Positions 8,012 to 14,861 of a stretch of DNA of 24,466 nucleotides are shown here, in pieces; position 1 is the stretch's first letter; each line of letters begins with the position of its first letter. The notes under the pieces are model-generated. The model did no database searches. It saw only the letters and a program-made list of their open reading frames with translations, and was not told the origin of the DNA. The position numbers and the translations under genes are program-made. The DNA is from Polaromonas sp. UBA5171. Lineage in GTDB: Bacteria; Pseudomonadota; Gammaproteobacteria; Burkholderiales; Burkholderiaceae_C. The stretch is from positions 1-24,466 of the forward strand of contig DHWX01000048.1 in assembly GCA_002413395.1 (NCBI GenBank), read 5' to 3'.

Positions 8012-8739
8012 GGCAACTTCCCACCACCGCAATCCGTTGCGGGATGCGCCAAGGGCTGGCCCCAGGCGTCTTCGAACAGCAGCTCGTCCAGCGGGCAGCG
8101 CTTTGCCCAGCGCTCTTTTTGGAGCATCGGTTCCTCGTAAAAAGCGTGCACCGGCCCGATGCACAGCAGTGCGATCGGCTCGGCCCCGGCGGGCATCTGC
8201 AGTAGGGCCGCGACGGCGGCGGGATCGAACAGGGAGACCCAGCCGACACCCAAGTCCTCGGCGCGCGCTGCCAGCCACAGGTTCTGAATGGCGCAGGCGG
8301 CGGAAGCCAGGTCCATCTGCGGCAGAGTGCGGCGACCGAAGATATGCTTTTCACGGCCCTCGGCCAGCGCCACCACCCACAGCTCGGCGGCTTCCCGCAG
8401 CCCTTCCACCTTGAGCCGCATGAAGGCTTCTTCCCGCTCGCCCAGCGCCTGGGCCGTCAACCCCCGCTCCTGCTCCACCAGCTCATGCAACCGGGTGCGC
8501 AAGCTGGCAGAGACCACGCGCAAAAAACGCCAGGGCTGCATGAAGCCAACGCTGGGCGCATGGTGGGCGGCAGTGAGCAGGCGTCGCATCACTTCGGGTG
8601 CGACCGTGCCGCCGGCAAAGTGCCGCATGTCGCGGCGCTCGAAGATGGCGCGGTACACCGCGCTACGCTCAGCGGCGGAAAAGGCCATGTCTTTCGCTGG
8701 CGACGATGCGGCCGAACTTGCTGGATCAGGTTTAGTCAT
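8002..8739 (-). CDS. bluB: BluB-type 5,6-dimethylbenzimidazole synthase, operon copy
   Basis: This member of the nitroreductase-like BluB family cleaves reduced FMN with oxygen to give dimethylbenzimidazole. It has 245 residues. Conserved blocks are AIFERRDMRHF with the Asp at residue 37 (equivalent to the functionally important Asp32 of Sinorhizobium BluB), HHAPSVGFMQPW, MDLASAACAIQNLWLAAR, and GVGWVSLF with the Ser equivalent to Ser167. Compared with the second copy at 14862, the stretch after the Glu-Gly block is diverged: the usual CDR-R-GPVV segment reads ALAEGREKHIF, and LYS reads LAS. It sits between cobO (9 bp upstream) and cbiB (overlapping). Dimethylbenzimidazole synthesis is likely, but the divergence makes a shifted activity possible. 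Confidence 0.85.
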   Translation of the reverse strand: MTKPDPASSAASSPAKDMAFSAAERSAVYRAIFERRDMRHFAGGTVAPEVMRRLLTAAHHAPSVGFMQPWRFLRVVSASLRTRLHELVEQERGLTAQALGEREEAFMRLKVEGLREAAELWVVALAEGREKHIFGRRTLPQMDLASAACAIQNLWLAARAEDLGVGWVSLFDPAAVAALLQMPAGAEPIALLCIGPVHAFYEEPMLQKERWAKRCPLDELLFEDAWGQPLAHPATDCGGGKLPCC

Positions 8740-8748
8740 GCGCGGTGC

Positions 8749-9318
8749 TCAATCTTCAATCCCGCGCTGCGCCGGGATGCCGGCCTTGAACGCGTGCTTG
8801 AGCATTTGCATCTCGGTCACGGTATCGGCCAGCTCGATGATCTCGGGCGGGCAACGCCTGCCGGTGATCACCACATGCACATGGCTGGGGCGCGCGCGCA
8901 AGGTCTGCAGCACCTCATTCAGCGGCAGCCAGCCGTAGATCAGCGGGTAGGTCAATTCGTCCAGCGTCACCATGAAGTAGTCGCCGTTCAGAATGGCGGC
9001 CTTGGCTTTTTGCCAGCCGTCACGCGCCAGTTGGGCCGAGTGCTCCAGATCCTGGCTCTTCCAGCTGAAACCGTCGCCCAGGCCTTCAATGGGAATGCCG
9101 AACTGCTCGAACATGCAGTGCTCGCCAAAGCGCGCGCTGGGCACCTTCATAAACTGGAAAATCCTGACCGCCTTGCCACGGCCATGGGCGCGCAGCGCCA
9201 GTCCGAAGGCGGCGGTACTTTTGCCTTTGCCGTCGCCAGTGTTGACGATCACGATGCCCCTGCGCTCGCCCTCGGGCTTTTCGTAGGGTTTGCCCGTGGG
9301 TGCGGTTTCGATTTGCAT
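8749..9318 (-). CDS. cobO: Cob(I)alamin/corrinoid adenosyltransferase, CobO/BtuR type
   Basis: This enzyme adds the 5'-deoxyadenosyl group from ATP to the reduced cobalt of corrinoids, both in synthesis and in salvage. It is 189 residues, the normal CobO length. The P-loop is VNTGDGKGKSTAAFG (about residues 25-39). Further family blocks are RIFQFMKV, GFSWKSQD, VTLDELTYPLIYGW near 120 and VVITGRRCPPE near 150. The start ATG 9316-9318 has an aaggaa ribosome site about ten bases upstream. It lies 14 bp after btuD and 9 bp before bluB in the same operon. Confidence 0.94.
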   Translation of the reverse strand: MQIETAPTGKPYEKPEGERRGIVIVNTGDGKGKSTAAFGLALRAHGRGKAVRIFQFMKVPSARFGEHCMFEQFGIPIEGLGDGFSWKSQDLEHSAQLARDGWQKAKAAILNGDYFMVTLDELTYPLIYGWLPLNEVLQTLRARPSHVHVVITGRRCPPEIIELADTVTEMQMLKHAFKAGIPAQRGIED

Positions 9319-9332
9319 CAGGTTTGCATTCC

Positions 9333-10121
9333 TTATGAATTTGGATAGCCTTGGCTAAATTTCGGCAGCGCGACCCATTGGTCGCCCAAGGCATGAATGG
9401 CGATGCGCTTCTCAAACACCTCTTCCAGCGCCCGGTGGGTCGCCGGGTCAGCACAGGCGCCTTGATGGGTGACGCGGCCTTTGGCGACGATGACCATCTC
9501 TTCGGCATGCAGCGCCATCGATATTTCATGCAATACGCTGATCACCGTTTTGCCCTGTCTGATCAACTCGCGTACCAGCACCAGCCAGTCGGCCTGGTGC
9601 GGCGGGGCCAGATTGGCCAGCGGGTCGTCCATCAGCAGCACCTGCCCCTGCCCCGCGAGCACGCGAGCCAGCAGCACGCGCTGACGTTCGCCGCCCGACA
9701 GTTGGCCCAAGGTGCGGCCGCGCCAGTCCCAGGCCTGGGTGGCACGCAAGGCCTGCGCCACGGCAGCGTGATCGGCTGGACTGGGCGCGGCCAGCCAGGC
9801 CTGATGCGGCAAACGGCCCAGCATGGCGACATCCCATACGGTTAAATCGTCCCCGGTGACTTCGTTTTGCCCCAGCCAGGCCAGTTGCCGCGCCCGCACG
9901 CGCCCCGGCAAAGTGGCCAGCGGCTGACCGAGCAGCGTGACGCTGCCTGTGCAGGGCAGCAAGCCCGCAAGCACCTTCAGCAAGGTGGATTTACCAGCAC
10001 CATTCGGTCCCACAATGCTGGTCCAGCGGCCTGCGGGAAACGCCAGGTTGATGCCGTGCAATACCTGAACATTCCCCAGGCTGGCCTCGATGGCCTGTGC
10101 GCGGACAGCTATCGAACGCAT
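9333..10121 (-). CDS. btuD: Cobalamin ABC transporter ATP-binding protein
   Basis: This 262-residue ATPase should drive corrinoid import together with BtuC and BtuF. Motifs in order are Walker A GPNGAGKST near residue 37, the Q-loop LAWLGQNE, the ABC signature LSGGERQR near 142, Walker B VLLMDDP near 165 and the switch His in SVLHEIS near 200. Two positions are unusual. The Walker B catalytic Glu is Asp (MDDP instead of MDEP), and the following D-loop reads ANLAPPHQ where an Asp is expected after the Leu. The frame is open to 10247, but that stretch is antisense-like inside btuC. The ATG at 10121 lies 8 bp after the btuC stop. The specific substrate is inferred from the operon. Confidence 0.9.
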   Translation of the reverse strand: MRSIAVRAQAIEASLGNVQVLHGINLAFPAGRWTSIVGPNGAGKSTLLKVLAGLLPCTGSVTLLGQPLATLPGRVRARQLAWLGQNEVTGDDLTVWDVAMLGRLPHQAWLAAPSPADHAAVAQALRATQAWDWRGRTLGQLSGGERQRVLLARVLAGQGQVLLMDDPLANLAPPHQADWLVLVRELIRQGKTVISVLHEISMALHAEEMVIVAKGRVTHQGACADPATHRALEEVFEKRIAIHALGDQWVALPKFSQGYPNS

Positions 10122-10129
10122 GGCATTTT

Positions 10130-11152
10130 TCACAGACTCGCTCTCGATGAGGCCGGAGTGTTGCGATGCATCAGCCACAGCAGATAGCCACCGCCCAGCA
10201 CGGCGGTGAGCACGCCCACCGGCAATTCCTGCGGCGCAATCAGCCAACGTGCCAGCATGTCGGCGGCCATCAGCAAAACACCGCCCATCAGACTGGACAG
10301 AAAAATCAGGCGACCATGGGTCGTTTTGGCCACCGAGCGCACCAGATGCGGCGCCGCCAGACCGACAAAAGCAATCAGCCCGGTTTGAGCCACCGCCGCA
10401 CCGGTGGCCAGTGCCAGCACCACCACCAGCGCGGCACGCATCTGCGGCAAGGGCAGCCCCAAGCTGGTGGCCGTGGCTTCACCGAGCGAGAGGCCATCGA
10501 GCACAGGGCTGAGCATCCAGGCCACCCCCATGCAGACCAGCCACGCCACGGCCATCAGGGCGCAGGCAGTCCAGCCAACAAAGCCGGTACTGCCCAGCAT
10601 AAAGGCCTGCATCGCCTGCATCACCTCGGGCACCATCAACATGGTGAGTGAGGCACAGGCACCGAGCACCACACCCACAATGACCCCGGCCAGCAGCAGG
10701 CGCAGCGTGTGCTGGACGCCCTTGGCCAGCATGAGTGTGAGCAGCACAGCACCTACCGCACCGGCAAACGCAGCCCCGGTCAGCCCCAGACGCACCAGCC
10801 ACTGCGTCGCAAACGGCGACACGCCAAAAAACACCAGCGCCAGCGCCACTCCCAGCGAGGCGCCCGAGGCGCTGCCTAACAAATAAGGATCAGCCAGCGG
10901 ATTGCGAAACAGCCCTTGCGCCACAGCACCGGCCAGGCCCAGCAAAGCCCCCGCCACCCAGGCGCCCAGAGTGCGCGGCAGGCGAATGTCCCACACAATC
11001 TGCAACGCTACCGGATCGCTCCAGGCTTTGAGAGCGCTCTCCAACCCGGTGCTGCCGACGCTGGCACCCATCAGCAGCAAAGCCACGCTGGCCAGCAACA
11101 GGCCGGCTGCCAGCAAAAAGGCCACACGCTGCTGGCGGGAAATATCGGTCAC
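10130..11152 (-). CDS. btuC: Cobalamin ABC transporter permease, FecCD/BtuC family
   Basis: This is a permease of about 340 residues with ten predicted membrane helices of the FecCD family. It carries the family blocks WDIRLPRTLGAWVAGALLGL near residue 55, QGLFRNPLADPYLLGSASGA near 80, GLIAFVGLAAPHLVR near 250 and QELPVGVLTAVLGGGYLLWL at the C-terminus. The start is GTG 11152, whose gtga overlaps the btuF stop. An in-frame start at 11182 would need translation well inside btuF. It forms the membrane channel for corrinoids delivered by BtuF and powered by BtuD. Siderophore permeases share these motifs, so the cobalamin assignment rests on the operon. Confidence 0.92.
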   Translation of the reverse strand: MTDISRQQRVAFLLAAGLLLASVALLLMGASVGSTGLESALKAWSDPVALQIVWDIRLPRTLGAWVAGALLGLAGAVAQGLFRNPLADPYLLGSASGASLGVALALVFFGVSPFATQWLVRLGLTGAAFAGAVGAVLLTLMLAKGVQHTLRLLLAGVIVGVVLGACASLTMLMVPEVMQAMQAFMLGSTGFVGWTACALMAVAWLVCMGVAWMLSPVLDGLSLGEATATSLGLPLPQMRAALVVVLALATGAAVAQTGLIAFVGLAAPHLVRSVAKTTHGRLIFLSSLMGGVLLMAADMLARWLIAPQELPVGVLTAVLGGGYLLWLMHRNTPASSRASL

Positions 11153-12033
11153 GGCATCTTGCCCAGCAGACCTTGCAGGCACTGCGCCATGATGCGGGCG
11201 CCCTCGGCCATGCGCGGGCCGGGCCGCACCAGCACATCAGACTGCGCCACGCTGAACACACACACCCGACGCTCCCGGATGGCGCGGATACCAGCCCAGC
11301 CAGGACGTCCCTCCATGCCCGCGTAATTACGGTCGCCGATCATGATCACATCCGGGTTGGCCCGCACCACGAACTCGGGGTTGAGCTTGGGGAACGGCCC
11401 CAGACTGGCCGGCACAATGTTCTTTGCCCCCAGGCGCGCCAGGGTTTCGCCAATGAACGACGACTCACCCGCGGCATAGGGAGCGCGGTTGACTTCAAAG
11501 TACACCCGCGTCTGCTTGACGCTGGCGGGCAGCGATTGCGCAGCCGCCGACACCGCGGCATCAATCACCCGCCAGACGCGCTGTGCATCAGGCACGTCCA
11601 GCAATTGACCGATCTTCTCCAGCACACGGCGCACATCGGCATGGCTTTTGGGCTCCAGCGCCATCACCTTGATGCCCAGCGCCTGCAAGCGCTCGCCGGC
11701 TCGTGATGAGGTGGCCATCAGCACGACATCGGGCTTCAGCGCGACGATGGCTTCGATATTCGGGTCCAGCCCACCGCCCAGCTGCGGCAAGGCGCGCACG
11801 CTCTCGGGAAAGTTGGAATAGCGGTCCACTCCGACCATCCGCTGGCACAGCCCGAGCGCACACACGGTCTCGGTCAGCGACGGCAGCAGGCTGACAATGC
11901 GCTGCGGCGGCTGGGCAAAGGTCACGGTCACGCCGCGGTCGTCGGTGACTTGCAAGGCCTGCGCAGCGCTTGCACCCAGCAGGGCACTGGCGACGGCCAG
12001 GCACAGCAGCAGCTTTTGGCACAAATTCTTCAT
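11149..12033 (-). CDS. btuF: Periplasmic cobalamin-binding protein
   Basis: This 294-residue class III solute-binding protein delivers corrinoids to BtuC. A clear signal peptide runs from MKNLCQKLLLCLAVASALLG to a predicted cut after ASAAQA. The mature protein has the usual opening VTDDRGVTVTFAQPPQRIVS, then LLPSLTETVCALGLCQRMVG, a long backbone helix around DPNIEAIVALKPDVVLM, and a C-terminal lobe with NPDVIMIGDRNY and GWAGIRAIRERRV. The ATG at 12033 overlaps the cobU stop (atga). An in-frame upstream start at 12090 would extend into cobU and spoil the signal peptide, so it is rejected. The cobalamin preference is inferred from the neighbours. Confidence 0.92.
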   Translation of the reverse strand: MKNLCQKLLLCLAVASALLGASAAQALQVTDDRGVTVTFAQPPQRIVSLLPSLTETVCALGLCQRMVGVDRYSNFPESVRALPQLGGGLDPNIEAIVALKPDVVLMATSSRAGERLQALGIKVMALEPKSHADVRRVLEKIGQLLDVPDAQRVWRVIDAAVSAAAQSLPASVKQTRVYFEVNRAPYAAGESSFIGETLARLGAKNIVPASLGPFPKLNPEFVVRANPDVIMIGDRNYAGMEGRPGWAGIRAIRERRVCVFSVAQSDVLVRPGPRMAEGARIMAQCLQGLLGKMP

Positions 12034-12623
12034 CCGGCGTCTTTCAAAGTCAACGGCAACCCGGCGGCCATCAGGGTGACACGCTGGCATGCGCGAGCCA
12101 CATCCTGGTTGAGCCGGCCCAGTGCGTCGACAAAGACTCGTACCTCGGCACCCAGGGGAATGACGCCCAGGCCAATCTCGTTGCCCACCAGCACCACGGG
12201 ACCAGGCGCAGCGGAGATTGCTTCCAAAAGCATGGTTACCAGTGCAGAATTTTCATTGGTCAGAGAACAATTTTTTTCTAACTTTTGCGCCATCGGCATC
12301 AACCAGTTGGTCAGCCACAGGGTGAGGCAATCCACCACCACCAGAGTGTCGATGCGGCTGTGTTGCATAATTTTTTCGGCGAGCGCCCGTGGTTCTTCCA
12401 CCGTGGTCAGGCCCGGCACCCGCGCAGCACGGTCCATCTGGTGGCGGGCGATACGCTCGTGCATCTCACCATCCCAAGCCTGCGCCGTGGCAATCAGAAC
12501 GGCGTGATGGACGGGTGATGCCGCCAGCCAGGCACGCGCCAGCGTCTCGGCACGGCGCGACTTGCCGCTTTTCTGGCCACCCAGAATCAGTTCGCTGCGC
12601 GCGATACGCAAAGCCTCAGCCAT
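12030..12623 (-). CDS. cobU: Adenosylcobinamide kinase / adenosylcobinamide-phosphate guanylyltransferase
   Basis: This bifunctional enzyme (cobP) phosphorylates adenosylcobinamide and then adds GMP to give the CobS substrate. It has 197 residues. Family blocks are ELILGGQKSGKSRRAE with the P-loop near residue 15, HAVLIATAQAWDGEMHERIA with the His region that is guanylylated, LVVVDCLTLWLTNWL near 95, and VLVGNEIGLGVIPLG followed by FVDALGRLNQ. The segment 12235-12300, between LTNWLMPMA and LLEAI, is AT-rich, but this is a variable loop in the family. It begins 51 bp after cbiA and overlaps btuF by four bases. Confidence 0.94.
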   Translation of the reverse strand: MAEALRIARSELILGGQKSGKSRRAETLARAWLAASPVHHAVLIATAQAWDGEMHERIARHQMDRAARVPGLTTVEEPRALAEKIMQHSRIDTLVVVDCLTLWLTNWLMPMAQKLEKNCSLTNENSALVTMLLEAISAAPGPVVLVGNEIGLGVIPLGAEVRVFVDALGRLNQDVARACQRVTLMAAGLPLTLKDAG

Positions 12624-12674
12624 GTTCAGTGCTCCAGTCCATGACGCTGCGCTGCGGGCCTTGAAAACATTCAG

Positions 12675-14027
12675 TCATTCAACCGCCTCTTTGAAGGTGG
12701 CGGCAAACAACGCCGCCGTAGCCGCTGGGCAGGAGGCAAACCACGCGTGAAAATAACTGGCCCGAATCGATCCAGCCTGGTACAGCGCCTCCCCAGCGTC
12801 GGGCACCGGCTCGCAATCGGGTCGCGCGGTACGCCAGCGGGCGGCAAGCGGTGTCACGCAGGTGGAATAGTGAAAAGTGTGACCACGCAACACCTCGCCG
12901 TCAATGGCCAGCTGTTGCGGCCCCAACGCCGCCAGCCGCTTTTGCATCGTGACAGTTCCCGGTAGCAAACCCCACTGGGTGTGGCTCTGGCCGTCCACCG
13001 TGACAAGCACGTCAAACAGCACCATCATGCCGCCGCATTCGGCCCAGACAGGTTTGTGTTGCGCAACCAGGGCGGCCAGACTGTCGCGCATGGGGGTGTT
13101 GGCGGCCAGCCGCTCCGCGTGCAGCTCGGGGTAACCGCCGGGCAGCCAGACCGCATCACATTCAGGCAGGGCGTTGTCGGCCAGCGGCGAAAAAAATACC
13201 AGCTGGGCACCCAAGTCTTGCAGACAGTCCAGGTTGGCCGCGTAGATAAAACAAAATGCGGCGTCGCGGGCGACCGCCACGGTGCAACCCGCCAGGGGTT
13301 TGACGTCCGGCAGCGCAGTCCCGACGTCATCCGCCGCCTTGAACGCCACGTCCCAGCACTTCAAGTCAGGCTGCGACATCTGCCCCAGGGGGGTTGCGGC
13401 CAGCGCATCAGCTGCGGCATCCAGCCGCTCTAGCGCATCGCCGAGTTCGCTGGCCACCGTCAGCCCCAGGTGGCGCTCGGGCAAGTTCATGGCCGGATTG
13501 CGCATCAGGGCGCCCAGCCACTGTTCTGGCTCGCGCACACTGCCCTTCAACATCTCCGCATGGCGCTCACTGGCGACCCGGTTCGCCAGCACACCAGCCC
13601 ATGGCAAGTCCGGACGGTAGTGTTGCAAGCCAAAAGCCAGCGCGCCAAACGTCCCGGCCATGGCGGACGCATCGATCACCGCCAGCACCGGCAAGCCGAA
13701 GCGTTGCGCCAGATCGGCGGCGCTGGGCTCGCCGTCAAACAAACCCATCACCCCTTCGACGATGATCAAATCCGCCTCCAGAGCGGCTGCCGCCAGGCGT
13801 GCCCGGCAATCGGCTTCGCCCGTCATCCACAAGTCCATCTGGTGCACCGGCGCACCAGTGGCAAGGGTATGCCAATAAGGGTCCAGGAAATCCGGCCCAC
13901 ATTTGAAGACACGCACCTTTCTACCCTGACGCGTGTGCAGGCGAGCCAGGGCCGCCGCCACGGTAGTCTTGCCCTGACCAGAGGCCGGGGCGGCGATAAG
14001 AATGGCAGGGCACTTGGGCTGAGACAT
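12675..14027 (-). CDS. cbiA: Cobyrinate a,c-diamide synthase
   Basis: CbiA (cobB) amidates the a and c side chains of cobyrinate (or hydrogenobyrinate). It has about 450 residues in two domains. The N-terminal ATPase shows APASGQGKTTVAAALARLH (P-loop near 16), KCGPDFLDPYWH and IIVEGVMGLFDG. The C-terminal amidotransferase has LPGGYPELHAERL, the nucleophile Cys in WAECGGMMVL near 330, and SYFHAWFAS near the end. The start is ATG 14027; a TTG at 14033 overlaps the stop of the upstream small ORF. I see no good ribosome site before the ATG, so translation may depend on coupling to that ORF, whose stop lies two bases away. It is the first intact gene after the minus-strand riboswitch. Confidence 0.94.
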   Translation of the reverse strand: MSQPKCPAILIAAPASGQGKTTVAAALARLHTRQGRKVRVFKCGPDFLDPYWHTLATGAPVHQMDLWMTGEADCRARLAAAALEADLIIVEGVMGLFDGEPSAADLAQRFGLPVLAVIDASAMAGTFGALAFGLQHYRPDLPWAGVLANRVASERHAEMLKGSVREPEQWLGALMRNPAMNLPERHLGLTVASELGDALERLDAAADALAATPLGQMSQPDLKCWDVAFKAADDVGTALPDVKPLAGCTVAVARDAAFCFIYAANLDCLQDLGAQLVFFSPLADNALPECDAVWLPGGYPELHAERLAANTPMRDSLAALVAQHKPVWAECGGMMVLFDVLVTVDGQSHTQWGLLPGTVTMQKRLAALGPQQLAIDGEVLRGHTFHYSTCVTPLAARWRTARPDCEPVPDAGEALYQAGSIRASYFHAWFASCPAATAALFAATFKEAVE

Positions 14028-14029
14028 GG

Positions 14030-14311
14030 TCAAACGGATACCGTCAAAGGCTTGTTTTGAGCTGCATGCACCAGCTGCGGATCATTCAAGACGGGCGTGC
14101 CGGAAAAAGACTTTGAGTCGGCACAGTCATAAGAAACCGAATCGGTGGTAGAGCCCAACTGGACTGCGGCACTGACGGCGATCACGGTCGTGGCCACACG
14201 GCTGGCTGTGGCCACGGCTTCCTTGAGTTGCTGCCGTGCAAACGACGGGAATGCAGCGGCCAAAACCAAGGGCCGTGCAGTAAGGCGTACACACGAAGAA
14301 AAAAATTTCAT
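14030..14311 (-). pseudogene. Small leader ORF, probable btuB 5' remnant
   Basis: These 93 codons lie between the riboswitch and cbiA. The N-terminus looks like a signal peptide (MKFFSSCVRLTARP, then LVLAAAFPSFA). It is followed by QQLKEAVATASRVATT, which resembles the mature start and TonB box of BtuB receptors (the usual form is close to ETVVTATR). After about residue 45 the match ends, and no plug or barrel follows. btuB is commonly the first gene behind a B12 riboswitch, so I infer an internal deletion that left the 5' end. The alternative is a genuine small exported protein. Its TGA ends two bases before the cbiA ATG, so it may still matter for cbiA translation. In-frame starts at 14311 and 14332 both lack a clear ribosome site. 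Confidence 0.45.
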
Positions 14312-14398
14312 GAGTAGAAGCACTATCAACAAAAGCCCTCACCGTCGTCCCCGACAGTGCCTGAGCGTCACAGCTGCGCGCGGACGCGCAACCACCTT

Positions 14399-14606
14399 GT
14401 TGGCCGGTATCCGGGCTGGTGGAACAACCTCCATCGCCTTCCCAAGCGCGTGTTCAGAACGCTCAGTGGCCGTGATGGAAGCGGAATCGCGAGGGATTCG
14501 TCCACTTACCGTTGCGGGGGCAGCGCAGGTTAGGTTTGCCGACGAAGACACATCCCTCCTGCTTCCCGTTGAACTGCGGCGTGTGAACCACACCGCGAGC
14601 ACCAAC
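14399..14606 (-). promoter_or_regulatory. Cobalamin riboswitch leading the cbiA operon
   Basis: On the minus strand the conserved elements appear in order: a closing helix gttgg (14602-14606) pairing with ccaac (14399-14403), cgggaagcaggaggg, cgctgcccccgcaacggtaa (about 14506-14525), gccactgagc (14461-14470), a gggaaggcgatgg block, and a B12 box agcccggataccggcc (14402-14417) that fits the consensus. A possible -10 hexamer tagaat (14613-14618) would start RNA right at the closing helix. Downstream, 14361-14368 can pair perfectly over 8 bp with 14459-14466 inside the aptamer, which is a candidate switching helix. A 6-bp hairpin at 14375-14390 is also in the expression platform. AdoCbl should lower expression of the operon. 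Confidence 0.92.
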
Positions 14607-14612
14607 GGGAAG

Positions 14613-14642
14613 ATTCTACAGCTTCGTCATTGATAATGACGA
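14613..14642. promoter_or_regulatory. Shared divergent promoter region with palindrome
   Basis: A perfect inverted repeat, tcgtcatt-gat-aatgacga, occupies 14624-14642 between the two riboswitches. It contains gataat (14632-14637), a good -10 for plus-strand RNA starting near 14644. Its outer arm (tcgtca on the minus strand) stands 18 bp upstream of tagaat (14618-14613), a -10 for minus-strand RNA starting near 14606. No convincing plus-strand -35 is visible. The palindrome could be an operator or simply overlapping promoter elements. Confidence 0.5.
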
Positions 14643-14643
14643 C

Positions 14644-14807
14644 TTTCAGGTACCCGTCGCTGCAAGGCGACGGGAGAATCGGGAAGGCGGTGTGATTCCG
14701 CCACGTGCCCAACGCTGTAAGGAGGATGACCCAGGCTTGATGCCACTGGCGTATGCCGGGAAGGCGCCTGGTTCAAATGAATCCGAGTCAGAAGACCGGC
14801 CTGGAAA
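14644..14807 (+). promoter_or_regulatory. Cobalamin riboswitch leading the second bluB
   Basis: The plus strand carries the full set of B12 aptamer elements. A closing helix pairs cagg (14647-14650) with cctg (14800-14803). Then follow gggagaatcgggaaggcggt and gtgattccgcc, the gcccaacgctgtaaggagg core (about 14706-14724), gccactgg near 14742, ccgggaaggcgcctgg near 14756, and a B12 box agtcagaagaccggcc (14786-14801) that fits the consensus closely. About 55 bases separate the aptamer from the bluB start. They hold no obvious T-tract terminator, so control of translation is the simpler guess. Confidence 0.92.
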
Positions 14808-14861
14808 ACCATCAAGCTGCACGGTCAGGCAGCGCATTTATTTTCACACCAGGGGAACGTC

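Noticed and set aside
8012..8278. Upstream extension of cbiB
   Set aside because: It overlaps bluB and has Arg/Gly-rich shadow composition. The conserved CbiB start matches 8011 or 8032.
10122..10247. Upstream extension of btuD
   Set aside because: It lies inside btuC and has no ABC-family content.
12235..12300. AT-rich island in cobU as an inserted element
   Set aside because: It coincides with a variable loop of CobU, is in frame, and does not match the repeat blocks.
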